Shown: positions 1-7,999 of the stretch, piece by piece
How the letters are laid out: every line of letters begins with the position of its first letter
How positions within the stretch are numbered: position 1 is the stretch's first letter
Assembly: GCA_009692585.1 (NCBI GenBank)
Contig: SHYX01000001.1
Location: forward strand, 164,749 to 228,748
Reading direction: 5' to 3'
DNA length: 64,000 nucleotides
From: Myxococcales bacterium
GTDB lineage: Bacteria; Myxococcota; UBA796; SXON01
The notes under the pieces: model-generated
Seen by the model: the letters and a program-made list of their open reading frames with translations, nothing else
What the model was told of the DNA's origin: nothing
The model's database searches: none
Made by a program: the position numbers and the translations under genes

Positions 1-2
1 TG

Positions 3-662
3 GCGCTGACGGCCGACCCGCGGGTGGCCGACGGCTGGCTCGGGCCGAACTGGAGCCTGGCGGGCTTCTCGCGCATCGAGCGCCAGAGCGCGCGCGGCGG
101 CGTCCCGAGCTTCGATGGCGACCCTGAGGCCACTGATCACTTCGTCATCGACGGCATGCGGCTGTGGGACACGGACTCGAACCCGCTCGAGCAGGCGACC
201 GAGCGCGCCACCGAGCGGGCGGTGGGCGACGCTCGCCTGGACGGCGCGGCGACCAGCGCGTGGTTGCTCGGCACCGTGACCGATCCGTGGGGGAACACGA
301 TCACCTGCGATTACAGCCCACTCCCGACCGGCACTGGCGAGCCCCCCTTCGAGGTCGGGGACGGCGCCGGAGCCATCTTGAGGTCGTGGAGTCGACAGTA
401 CTCGGTCGCGTCGCCCTCCTCGCTGCACGTGGGCGACGAAGCCTGGTTGTGCCGAACGGACACGGACTCGGCGCTCGCCTGTGCCGTTCACGACGGCGAT
501 CATCCGATCCGAATCTGCGTCAGTCGGTATGAGTCCCCGCCTCGCCCGTTCCGGGTGGACTTCGCTGGCTGCGTCAAGTTCGACAACACGCTGGAGTTGT
601 ACCCGGGCGACCGCGTGCTGGGGGGGGCGTCGACGCCCTCGGGAGGACCTACAAGTGACTGA
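3..662 (+). CDS. SpvB/RHS-like protein, 5'-truncated by window edge
   Basis: The frame is open from base 3, so the gene begins outside the window. The visible 220 residues start with a segment of the type LGPNWSLAGFSRIER followed by GGVPSFDG and FVIDGMRLW. This is the pattern at the N-terminal side of SpvB/TcaC and RHS-type secreted proteins, where a WSLxGLSxIxR stretch precedes a YxLDGxRL strand. Such proteins normally run for more than a thousand residues after this point, but here the frame stops at 660-662 only about 200 residues later. The protein is therefore truncated, frameshifted or a remnant. A repeat fragment lies just downstream. Family placement rests on the motif only. Confidence 0.5.
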   Translation, partial: ALTADPRVADGWLGPNWSLAGFSRIERQSARGGVPSFDGDPEATDHFVIDGMRLWDTDSNPLEQATERATERAVGDARLDGAATSAWLLGTVTDPWGNTITCDYSPLPTGTGEPPFEVGDGAGAILRSWSRQYSVASPSSLHVGDEAWLCRTDTDSALACAVHDGDHPIRICVSRYESPPRPFRVDFAGCVKFDNTLELYPGDRVLGGASTPSGGPTSD

Positions 663-763
663 TGAGTGCCCGGTCAACAAACCCCGGAGGCCCGTCGCTG
701 CGCCGCTCCTCGCCGCCACGCCCGTCGCCGCCCCCCCGCCGCTCGGGGGGGGTGGGGACAGCG

Positions 764-878
764 CCACGTCCCGGCGCGTTAGGAACGCGCTGGGCGCCGC
801 AGGCCGGAAACCGGAGGTTGCAGGCGGGAGGGAGTGGCGCGGTAGGGGAAGGGGCGCAGCCTCTTCCCCCTCAAACTC
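764..878 (+). repeat. Dispersed modular repeat, partial copy (modules M2+M1)
   Basis: This copy has a stem-loop core (GGCGCGTT/AACGCGCTGGGCGCC), a block resembling GGCCGGAAACCGGAGG, and then the GGCGCGGTAGGGGAAGG hairpin that ends in CTTCCCCCTC. The same blocks, in the same order, occur at 10893-11112 and inverted at 18210-18432. The M3 block is not clear here. The region 663-876 holds no other convincing gene. Confidence 0.65.
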
Positions 879-1059
879 ACAACGTGTAGATGAACGGCAG
901 CACCGGCGCCGCTTCGGCAAACAGGATGAACGCCACCATCGCCAATAAAACCAGGATGATGGGCGTCATCCACCACGCCTTCTCGTGCACCAGGAAGTAC
1001 CAGAACTCGCTGAGCAGGCCGCGGTTGCCTTCGGGAAGTTGGGGCTGGGGGTCGGCCAT
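877..1059 (-). CDS. DUF5989-family small membrane protein
   Basis: This 60-residue protein has a soluble N-terminus, a FWYFLVHEKAWWMTPIILVLL segment with one transmembrane helix, and a C-terminus ending PFIYTL. The layout (Phe/Trp-rich lead, K/R-x-W-W before the helix, APxxPFIYTL end) matches DUF5989, a family of roughly 50-residue proteins often found beside SxtJ-like membrane proteins in polysaccharide or carbamoylation clusters. ATG at 1057-1059. It starts 18 bases after the stop of the polytopic membrane gene upstream, so the two probably share a transcript. No enzymatic role is known. The assignment rests on pattern recognition. Confidence 0.75.
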   Translation of the reverse strand: MADPQPQLPEGNRGLLSEFWYFLVHEKAWWMTPIILVLLAMVAFILFAEAAPVLPFIYTL

Positions 1060-1077
1060 CGGGAAAGTCTACCGCAT

Positions 1078-2850
1078 TCAGCCGAGGATGTCGCCGGACC
1101 AGCAGAAGTGGAGGAGCCCAACGACCCCTGCGGTCGCCAGGAGGTTTCCCGCCCACCGCCGCGCGAGCGCCGCTGCCGTACACCCGCACGCCATCGACGA
1201 CAAGAGCACCAGCGGCACGAAGTAGTGGGTGGGAGAATGATCGATCGTGCACAGCAACAGCGAGTAGGTGAGGGCGGTGCCGAGGGCCACGCGGGTTCCC
1301 GGGGGCCAGGCCAGCGCCGCCAGCAGCGGGGTGAACCCGCCGTACCACAACCATCCCCAATAGAAGGGCGGGATTCGGCCGAGAAGCACCATCGGTTCGA
1401 AGTCGCCGTGCCAGTGTTCGGGGCCGGATTCCCACGCCACCGTGGCCATCCACCCACCGAGTGCACCCGTCGCGTAGCCGCCCAACCCGGACGCCAGGAT
1501 CGCCAGGCCCACGACCTGTACGAGGCGGCGGGCGGCGCCCCTGTCGCGCTGCAGCAGCGTTCCCATCAGCACCACCGCGGCGCCCGGGTACCGCAGCAGC
1601 TGCGCCGCGAGCCCGAACAGCGGAGCCCGGCTGGTCAAGCCGGCGACGATGGTGACGCCGTAGAGGGTGTCCGGCATCCCGGCGCTGCCCGGTTCGAGCA
1701 CGAGCTTGCCGACGACCACGACCGCGGCCCCCGGCAGCGCCCACGCCGCGATCGGCGCTTCGGCAGCGTACCGACGGAGGAAGAGCAGCCCCCCGAGCGC
1801 CCCCGCGCCGAGCACCACCAAAAGCAGCACGTTGGCGGTGGGTTGCCCGCCGTGGGTCAGCACGATCGCCGGAGCGAGCACCCACGTCCACAAGGGCGGC
1901 TGGACGTCGGTGACCCAGCGATCGTCGGCCCAGCGGAGCTGCTCGACCATGTTGAGGAGCTGGTAGTAGTGCCGGAAGCGGAGCTCGCCGGTGCCGTCGA
2001 GCGTCCAGAGGCCTGCCTGCGACGCGATGACGTAGAGGGTCGTGGTCTCCGGCTCGGTGGCATTGAGCAGCAGCGACTTGCCCTCGCCCAGCGCGTCGAC
2101 CCAGGTCGCGGCCACGCCCGGCCCCCGGTACCGCCACACCGGCCCTTCGGCCGGGTTCTCCGTCGGCGACAGCTCCACGGTGAGCCGGCGCGTTCCGAGC
2201 CCTTTGAGTCGGGCACCCCCAAATGAGTGCATCGCCAGGATGAACGGACCGTCGGTCGGTCCGACGAGGCGGGTCTGTCCGGCGCCGGGACGCAGGCGCA
2301 GGACGCCGTCGGTGGGGTCGCCGATCGCCACGGCCTCACGCCACGCACCCTCGGCGACGGGTGCCCTCCCCACGAGCGGCAGACGCGTCTCGGCGTCGGC
2401 GATGTACCAGTAACGGTCGAGCGGGCGGGCGATGTCCCCGGCCGAGCGCACAAACCAGCCGGCGAGCAGCACCGTGGCAATCAGGGCACCGAACGCCTGT
2501 CGTCCGGGCGGCATCCACCCGCCTGAGACCGACCTGCGGGCCATCCACGCGCCAAAGAGCGCGGAGAGCAGGGACACGCCGAGCTGTGGCCAGCCGGCGA
2601 CCTCGACCATGCGGGCCAGTCCCCACCCCATGATCGCGGCGGGAAGGCTCCACCAGAAGGTCTCGAAGAGCACGCGGACCAGGTCGGGCTCGGTGTCACC
2701 CGCGCGCCGGTTCCGGGCGATGGCCAGCGCGAAGCCGGGCGCAAAGTACAACGCTGGAAGCCCGAACAGCGCCTGCCACGTCTCCCGCAGCGGGCTGGCT
2801 TGGGTGATCGCGGCGAGCGCGATCGCCGCAAGCGGGAGGAGGAGGCTCAC
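1078..2850 (-). CDS. Polytopic membrane protein with central soluble domain, unknown function
   Basis: The 590-residue protein starts at GTG 2848-2850 (VSLLLPLAAIALAA), the first start in front of the hydrophobic N-terminus. Four or five N-terminal helices are followed by a hydrophilic region of about 200 residues (RYWYIADAETRLPLVGRAPV onward), then about eight further helices. An extracytoplasmic domain between two helix bundles resembles GT-C glycosyltransferases and polymer-assembly proteins, but I see no diagnostic motif. It is followed by the DUF5989 gene and is divergent from an SDR gene with only 33 bases between start codons, so the two promoters must overlap. Function is not assigned. 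Confidence 0.8.
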   Translation of the reverse strand: MSLLLPLAAIALAAITQASPLRETWQALFGLPALYFAPGFALAIARNRRAGDTEPDLVRVLFETFWWSLPAAIMGWGLARMVEVAGWPQLGVSLLSALFGAWMARRSVSGGWMPPGRQAFGALIATVLLAGWFVRSAGDIARPLDRYWYIADAETRLPLVGRAPVAEGAWREAVAIGDPTDGVLRLRPGAGQTRLVGPTDGPFILAMHSFGGARLKGLGTRRLTVELSPTENPAEGPVWRYRGPGVAATWVDALGEGKSLLLNATEPETTTLYVIASQAGLWTLDGTGELRFRHYYQLLNMVEQLRWADDRWVTDVQPPLWTWVLAPAIVLTHGGQPTANVLLLVVLGAGALGGLLFLRRYAAEAPIAAWALPGAAVVVVGKLVLEPGSAGMPDTLYGVTIVAGLTSRAPLFGLAAQLLRYPGAAVVLMGTLLQRDRGAARRLVQVVGLAILASGLGGYATGALGGWMATVAWESGPEHWHGDFEPMVLLGRIPPFYWGWLWYGGFTPLLAALAWPPGTRVALGTALTYSLLLCTIDHSPTHYFVPLVLLSSMACGCTAAALARRWAGNLLATAGVVGLLHFCWSGDILG

Positions 2851-2883
2851 GTCCGCGACGTTATCATCTGCCGCGAGGTGTCC

Positions 2884-3729
2884 ATGTGGTCGCTCCGAGA
2901 CAAGGTGGTGCTCATCACCGGGGCGAGCCGCGGGGTCGGCGCGGCGTGCGCCGTGGCGCTGGCACGGGAGGGCTGCAAGCTGGTGTTGGCGGCCAAGACG
3001 ATGGAGCCGGACCCCCGTCTGCCGGGAACGCTGTTGGACTGCGCGCGGGCGGTCGAGGCCGCCGGGGGGGATGCGCACGTCGTCGCCTTCGACGCGCGCG
3101 ACTCTTCTGCCTGCGATCGGGTCGTCCAGGAGTCGGTCGAGCGCTTCGGCGGGCTCGACGTCCTGGTCAACAACGCGGGGGCGATCCACTGGGGGCCGGT
3201 CGGTGACTGGTCGGTCAAGCGCTTCGATCTGGTCTTCGGCGTGAACATGCGCGCGGCTTTTGCGGTGAGTCGCGCGGCGTTGCCTCACCTGCGCGTGCGG
3301 GGCGGCGGGCATGTCCTGATGATGTCGCCGCCCATCGTGATGGAGGCACTGCACGGCAAGGCGCCCTACCTGGTCTCGAAGTGGGGCATGACCGCCCTCG
3401 CGATGGCGATCGACGCCGAGGAGCAGAGCCGCGGCATCTCCGCGACGGCGCTGTGGCCGGTGACCGGCATCCGCACCGCCGCAACGGAGAATCTGGGGAT
3501 GGGCCAGCCGCGCGAGTGGCGGACGCCGGACATCCTCGCGGATGCGACGGTGGCGCTGCTGGCTCGCGACCCGCGCACGTCCCGCTTCCGCGCATGGTTG
3601 GACGAAGAGGTGTTGGCGGAGGCGGGCGTGACCGACCTACGCAAGTACCGGTGTGATCCCGACCACGAGCCGATGCCGATGTCGATCGAGCTGGTCGATC
3701 CGGGCTGGGCCGCGCGGAACGGGCGCTGA
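2884..3729 (+). CDS. Short-chain dehydrogenase/reductase, HSDL2-like
   Basis: This 281-residue Rossmann-fold NAD(P)-dependent oxidoreductase has a TGASRGVG dinucleotide motif at 12-19, NNAG at 96-99, Ser148, and the Tyr162-x-x-x-Lys166 pair of classical SDRs. The stretch AAKTMEPDPRLPGT after beta-strand 2 is characteristic of the HSDL2 (hydroxysteroid dehydrogenase-like 2) subgroup, which in eukaryotes carries an SCP-2 tail that is absent here. ATG at 2884 is chosen because the Rossmann strand begins five residues later. It heads a run with the oxygenase 10 bases downstream and the FkbH-like gene. The substrate is unknown; an acyl or steroid-like hydroxyl is suggested only by the subgroup. 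Confidence 0.85.
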   Translation: MWSLRDKVVLITGASRGVGAACAVALAREGCKLVLAAKTMEPDPRLPGTLLDCARAVEAAGGDAHVVAFDARDSSACDRVVQESVERFGGLDVLVNNAGAIHWGPVGDWSVKRFDLVFGVNMRAAFAVSRAALPHLRVRGGGHVLMMSPPIVMEALHGKAPYLVSKWGMTALAMAIDAEEQSRGISATALWPVTGIRTAATENLGMGQPREWRTPDILADATVALLARDPRTSRFRAWLDEEVLAEAGVTDLRKYRCDPDHEPMPMSIELVDPGWAARNGR

Positions 3730-3739
3730 CGGCGCCCCC

Positions 3740-4621
3740 GTGTCGCGCTGGAGCCTCCGCCCCGAGGTCATGATCGAGACCCGCGACGATGGCGGCGTCG
3801 ACCTGCTCGACCCGCTCTTCGAGCGGTTGTTGCACCTGGAACCAGCCACGGTGGCGGCGCTCGACGAGGGCGATGCCATCGCACTTTCAGCGCTGGACGC
3901 GCGCCATCTCCGGGCCTGTCCGGAGGCGGACAGGCTGCGGCGGGCCGCGTGGTACGCGCGCGTGCGGCCGGAGCCGGTGTCGCCGCGGCTGGAGGCGCTC
4001 GACGTTCGTCCGCTGGCCGCCGCGGTCGCCGCCCTGGGGTGGGCGCAGGCCTGGCAGGACGCCGAGCGCTGGCGGCGGCTGATCGAGAACGGTCGGGCCG
4101 GAGGCGGCGCGCTGTCGTTGTCGGGGCTGATCCCCCCCGCGCTGGCGAGCGCGGCCGCCGACCAGGCCGCGGCGATGCCGTTGTCCCCGATGGTGACGTC
4201 CGTCGTCATCGGGAATCGCACGGTGGTTGACGAACACGTCGGCGGCGCGCTGGAGCGGGTGGCGCAGCTCTTCGAGACGCCGGCGGCCCGGCTCGCGTTC
4301 GGTGCGGCGCTCGGACGCGCGTTGGCGCGGGGAGTGCTGCTCAACGCCTGGGCGCTGTCGCCGGGCCAGCGCATGGCCGTCCACCCGGACGGGGCGCGGT
4401 ACGCGGCCACCCTGGTCGTCGGGCTCAACGCCGAGTGGACCGCGGCGGACGGCGGCGCGATCGCGTTCGGCGAGCCCGGCCCGGAGGGCCTGCGCGTCCG
4501 CTCGCGGTGGTTGCCCCATCGCGGTGACGTGCTCGTCTTCGCGCCGACAGCGGACACCTGGCACGCCGTTGAGCCGCCCGTTCGGACGCGCTGGACGCTG
4601 TCGGGTTGGTGGTTGGGATGA
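3740..4621 (+). CDS. 2OG-Fe(II) oxygenase (prolyl 4-hydroxylase-like fold)
   Basis: The first suitable start is GTG 3740, ten bases after the SDR stop; this gives 293 residues. The C-terminal half has the double-stranded beta-helix signature of Fe(II)/2-oxoglutarate oxygenases: His215-Pro-Asp217 (HxD), a GG-x-I-x-F strand, a P-x-x-GDVLVF strand, distal His275 (WHAV) and Arg282/Arg284 in VRTRW, which would bind the 2OG carboxylate. The N-terminal half is helical and not recognised. The stop codon overlaps the next start (ATGA), so translation is probably coupled to the FkbH-like protein. A hydroxylation role in a small biosynthetic or modification pathway is inferred from context. Confidence 0.75.
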   Translation: MSRWSLRPEVMIETRDDGGVDLLDPLFERLLHLEPATVAALDEGDAIALSALDARHLRACPEADRLRRAAWYARVRPEPVSPRLEALDVRPLAAAVAALGWAQAWQDAERWRRLIENGRAGGGALSLSGLIPPALASAAADQAAAMPLSPMVTSVVIGNRTVVDEHVGGALERVAQLFETPAARLAFGAALGRALARGVLLNAWALSPGQRMAVHPDGARYAATLVVGLNAEWTAADGGAIAFGEPGPEGLRVRSRWLPHRGDVLVFAPTADTWHAVEPPVRTRWTLSGWWLG

Positions 4622-6180
4622 TCGTGCTGTTGGGTCGTTGCGGCCTGGAGCGGTTGGCCGAGGCGCTTCGGCGGACCGGCGAGTCCGTGGCCGTCCTGCC
4701 GGTGACCGACCCTGGCGCCGTCGCTGCGCTCTCGCCAGAGCTGGTGTACGCCGATCTGTTCGACCGCGACTGGATGCGGGCGACGTGGAACGCCACCCGG
4801 CGCGGGGAGCCGCCCCCCCAGGACGGCCTGGCGTTCGCGCAGGCCGCGCTCACGACGCTTCAGGGTTTCCCCCTGGTGCTTCGGGGAGTGCGCGCTCCGC
4901 CCGCGGGTTCGGACGGGCTGGACGGACTGCCGGCGGCGGCGGCGGCCTGGCACCAGGCGGCCGGGCTGTTGGCGGGGCACCGGGTGGTCGACGTCGCCGG
5001 GCTCTGGGCACGACACGGCATCCTCCAGGACGCGGTGCGCTTCGGGGTCGGGCATGGCGAGCCCGAGCTGGGCGAGCTGGGCGAGAGCCGCCTCGGGGCG
5101 GGCGACGCGGCTGCGGTCGAGGCCGGAGCCGTGTTGGCCTGGCTGACGGCGCGCCGCGGGCGGATCATCAAGGCGATCGTGGTCGATCTGGATGACACGC
5201 TCGTTCACGGGGAGGTCGCGGCGGCCGATTTCGGCGACCGCAATCCGGCGTGGAGTGGGGATGTATCGGTGGATGCCGATACGGCGTTATGGATGGCGCC
5301 GCGCGGACTGCACGATGCCTTGCGGGTGTGCGCGGCGCGCGGGCTGGCGCTGGCCTTGTGCAGTCGCAACGACCCGGCGTTGGTGCGGGCGCGGTTCCGG
5401 CTCCGACCGGAGCTGGCGGCGGACCTCTGTGACCTCGACAGCTTCGATGTGGTCGAGGTGGGCTTCGGGCCTAAGTCGGCGGCATGCCGCCGGATCGCTC
5501 ACCGCCTGGGCGTGGGTCTGGAGACCCTGGCCTTTTTGGACGACAGCGCGGTGGAGCGGGCGGAGGTCGCGGCAAATGCGCCGGGGGTGCGCATCCTCAC
5601 CGGCGAGGTCGCCGGCTTCCGCGAGACGCTCCTCACCGGCGTGGGCTTCGTCGCGTGGTCGCGGACCGAGGCCGCCTCGGCCCGGGCCTCCTCGTGGACC
5701 AGCGGGGGCGCGGTGGCCGCCGCCGCCGCCGACGGCGAAGCGGCGCTCACCCGCTTTCTACACGGCCTGGAGCTCATCGTGGCGGTGCGGCCTGCGACCG
5801 ACGCCGACGCGACCCGCGTGGACGAGCTGCTCTTGCGGACCAATCAGCTCCGCTTGACGGGGCGCTCGACGATTCCCGGCGGAGCGAGGGTCTACGTCGC
5901 CTTGGTGCGCGATCGCCTCGCCGATCACGGCGTGGTGGCGGCCGGCTGGTTTGTGGGGGAGGGCGCGGACCGGCGCCTCGGGGAGCTGGCGGTGTCCTGT
6001 CGGGTGCTGCCCCATCGGGTGGTGGGCAGCATCCTGGCGTTGATGCTCCGGCTCGAGCCGGGTGCACGGGTGGAGCGCGTCGACACCGGGCGGAACGCTG
6101 CGACGGCCGGACTGGTGGACGAAGCGCGCGAAGGGGTGGCGCCCTGGGTCTGTGGTAGCGCACAGGCGCCGCCGAGATAG
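4618..6180 (+). CDS. FkbH-like HAD-superfamily protein (HAD-IIIC)
   Basis: This 520-residue protein starts at ATG 4618, overlapping the oxygenase stop by four bases; a TTG at 4606 is possible but less likely. Residues 186-196 read AIVVDLDDTLV with the HAD catalytic pattern Asp190-x-Asp192-x-Thr194. Later come ALCSRND (motif II) and FLDDSAVERAEV (motif IV), spaced as in FkbH/HAD-IIIC proteins, with a GNAT-like C-terminal region. FkbH relatives transfer and dephosphorylate 1,3-bisphosphoglycerate to load glyceryl units onto carrier proteins in polyketide pathways. No carrier protein or PKS lies nearby, so the acceptor here is unknown. Confidence 0.75.
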   Translation: MIVLLGRCGLERLAEALRRTGESVAVLPVTDPGAVAALSPELVYADLFDRDWMRATWNATRRGEPPPQDGLAFAQAALTTLQGFPLVLRGVRAPPAGSDGLDGLPAAAAAWHQAAGLLAGHRVVDVAGLWARHGILQDAVRFGVGHGEPELGELGESRLGAGDAAAVEAGAVLAWLTARRGRIIKAIVVDLDDTLVHGEVAAADFGDRNPAWSGDVSVDADTALWMAPRGLHDALRVCAARGLALALCSRNDPALVRARFRLRPELAADLCDLDSFDVVEVGFGPKSAACRRIAHRLGVGLETLAFLDDSAVERAEVAANAPGVRILTGEVAGFRETLLTGVGFVAWSRTEAASARASSWTSGGAVAAAAADGEAALTRFLHGLELIVAVRPATDADATRVDELLLRTNQLRLTGRSTIPGGARVYVALVRDRLADHGVVAAGWFVGEGADRRLGELAVSCRVLPHRVVGSILALMLRLEPGARVERVDTGRNAATAGLVDEAREGVAPWVCGSAQAPPR

Positions 6181-6190
6181 CCCCCCCGCC

Positions 6191-6733
6191 ATGCTCCTCC
6201 TCCTCTTCGCCTCCAGTCTCGCCGGTGACGGCGCTCTTGCCGCCAACAAAAAAGTGCCGGTCGCGTATGTCGACGACCTGCAGTTCAAGGCCGCCGTGCT
6301 CCTGGAGGAGGAGGTCCAGGCGGTGGTGCCCAGCACCTGGGTGGCCCAGTCGACGCCAAGGGGCAGCTACGAGCCTCCGGAGGGCAGCGTGCTGGGGCGC
6401 CAGTCGGAGTTCCGCATCGGGGTGATGTGTGGCCCGAGCTGCAAGCCGGTCGAGGACTGGACGCCGGTGCTGGAGGCCGAGCTGCTCAAGGAGATGATGG
6501 GTTGGACCTGGCGGAAGGAGCGCGACGAGAAGAGCCTGACCCAGCGGTTCATGACCGCCCGCGCGTCGAACGGCACGGTGCAGATCATCCGGATCCTCTC
6601 CGCGCCGGGCGGCAGCAAGGCGATCTATTGCCGGGCGCGACTGATCCCCCAGGGGGGCGGGGTCACCCGCGATCCGCTCATCGACAAGCTGGTGCCCGCG
6701 TTCGAGGAGGCTTGTCTGGGGATGAAGCTGTAG
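6191..6733 (+). CDS. Exported protein of unknown function
   Basis: The protein has 180 residues, starting at ATG 6191, which directly precedes a signal peptide (MLLLLFASSLAGDGALA). The mature part is mixed alpha/beta with two Cys residues (GVMCGPSCKPVEDW) that could form a disulfide, and a third Cys near IYCRAR. No domain is recognised. It is 10 bases downstream of the FkbH-like gene and probably co-transcribed. It ends two bases from the convergent DCC-family gene, leaving no room for a separate terminator. Confidence 0.7.
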   Translation: MLLLLFASSLAGDGALAANKKVPVAYVDDLQFKAAVLLEEEVQAVVPSTWVAQSTPRGSYEPPEGSVLGRQSEFRIGVMCGPSCKPVEDWTPVLEAELLKEMMGWTWRKERDEKSLTQRFMTARASNGTVQIIRILSAPGGSKAIYCRARLIPQGGGVTRDPLIDKLVPAFEEACLGMKL

Positions 6734-6735
6734 CG

Positions 6736-7149
6736 TTACGGAAAAAACCGCGCCGTCTCCGCCAGAGTCGGCACCCGGCAGGTGTCAAGCCTGCCCCAGA
6801 CCCGGTACCGGACGCGCGCCACCACGCGGTAGCCCAGGTCGGTGAGCGCGCGCGGCAAGAGCCCAAAGGCGGCCAACCATGACCAGGGCGCGCGCAGGTG
6901 CGCCGCGATGGCGAATGCGGCGGCGCTGCGTTGAAAGAGGCGGCCGCCCTCCAGGTACAAGACGGTGTCGAGGTCGCGGGGCATCTCCGGGTAGCGCGCG
7001 CGAAGCGCCTGAGCGGTGGCGCCTTGCAGCGGGGCGAACCGGAAACGACCGACTGGGTCGTGCGCGAGCAGCCACTGCACCAGCCCGTCGCACATCCCGC
7101 ATTCGCCGTCGAAGAGCACGAGTCGGTCGGGGAGCGCGGGCGTACTCAC
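6736..7149 (-). CDS. DCC-family thiol-disulfide oxidoreductase-like protein (DUF393)
   Basis: The 137-residue protein starts at GTG 7147-7149. Near the N-terminus it has VLFDGECGMCDGLVQWLL, the Asp-Cys-Cys motif (DGxCxxC) that names the DCC family, followed by FRFAPLQG and an LDTVLYLEGG strand. The family has a thioredoxin-like fold and is thought to act in thiol redox chemistry, but specific partners are mostly unknown. The gene lies 16 bases downstream of the preceding minus-strand gene and is the last of the 10838-to-6736 run. Confidence 0.85.
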   Translation of the reverse strand: MSTPALPDRLVLFDGECGMCDGLVQWLLAHDPVGRFRFAPLQGATAQALRARYPEMPRDLDTVLYLEGGRLFQRSAAAFAIAAHLRAPWSWLAAFGLLPRALTDLGYRVVARVRYRVWGRLDTCRVPTLAETARFFP

Positions 7150-7165
7150 GCCCGTAAGGTAAGCG

Positions 7166-7999
7166 CTACCGCCGTGCGAGCAATGCCCGGTCCACGCGCA
7201 GCCGAGAGGCGGCGACGAGCCAGCGCCGCAGCGGGCTGGCCTCCGGGACGCCCACGAGCCCCCGGGCGAGCGCCCGCGTGGCCCGGGCGTCCAGGCGCTC
7301 GCCGTCGAAGATGCAGTGGTCGTCGGCATGGACGCGGACGCCGTCGCTGCGGACCTTGCCCCCCTCCCACCGGGGCGGCGGGCAGGCGGCGAACAGTCGC
7401 GTCGCCAGGGCGCGGAGGCCGCCCGTGGCGTCGGTGCGGCGCTCGGAGGCGACGCGGCGCGCGAGCCCATGACGTTCGTTCGCGAGGTGGGCCGCCATCG
7501 CCGTGATCAGCCAACGGGCCCGGTCGATCGGCGCGCCGTCGGCCAGCATTCCGGCGGCGCCGAGCGGGTCCGCGGCGTCCAGCGCGAGCAGGGACGCGGC
7601 CGCCACCGCTTCGCCGCCTTGGCCGCCCTCACGGCCGACCAGCGTCCAGGTGCCCGCGATCCAGACCGCGCGTCGCGCAAAGGCCTCGCCGGCGCCGAGC
7701 CGCCCCGCGGCCGCCGCACCGATCGCCGCCGCCGCGAGGCTGGCCTGCAACGGGACGTCCTCGCCCCCTGGCGCCTCCCCGGGCAGGGGCAGCAGGTCGT
7801 CGAGCGTCCACGCGAGCGGCGCCGACCAGGCCGCCTCTGCTTCGATGGGGTCGGCCTCCCAGCGCAGTCCGTCCTCCACCGCCGGACCGCGCCGCAGCAC
7901 CCGGCGCGTGCCATCGGCCATGTCCAGGGCGTCCCACCAACTGGTCACCCCGTCCGTCGAGATGCGCTCTCGCACGCGGCCCCGACCGAGACCGGTCAC
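7166..7999 (-). CDS. Unknown protein, co-transcribed with multifunctional enzyme
   Basis: The protein has 277 residues, starting at GTG 7997-7999, which overlaps the stop of the preceding gene (GTGA). The N-terminal segment SWWDALDMADGTRRVLR could be a beta-hairpin. The middle is an Ala-rich helical region, and the C-terminus is Arg-rich. I do not recognise a domain and see no signal peptide or membrane helix, so it is probably cytoplasmic. Stop/start overlap with the SDR-SCP2-hydratase gene suggests coupled translation and a related role. Confidence 0.65.
   Translation of the reverse strand: MTGLGRGRVRERISTDGVTSWWDALDMADGTRRVLRRGPAVEDGLRWEADPIEAEAAWSAPLAWTLDDLLPLPGEAPGGEDVPLQASLAAAAIGAAAAGRLGAGEAFARRAVWIAGTWTLVGREGGQGGEAVAAASLLALDAADPLGAAGMLADGAPIDRARWLITAMAAHLANERHGLARRVASERRTDATGGLRALATRLFAACPPPRWEGGKVRSDGVRVHADDHCIFDGERLDARATRALARGLVGVPEASPLRRWLVAASRLRVDRALLARR

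Noticed and set aside
985..2226. Long plus-strand open frame (413 codons)
   Set aside because: It is antisense to the polytopic membrane gene, is rich in Arg, Gly and His with no domain, and arises from third-position G/C bias.
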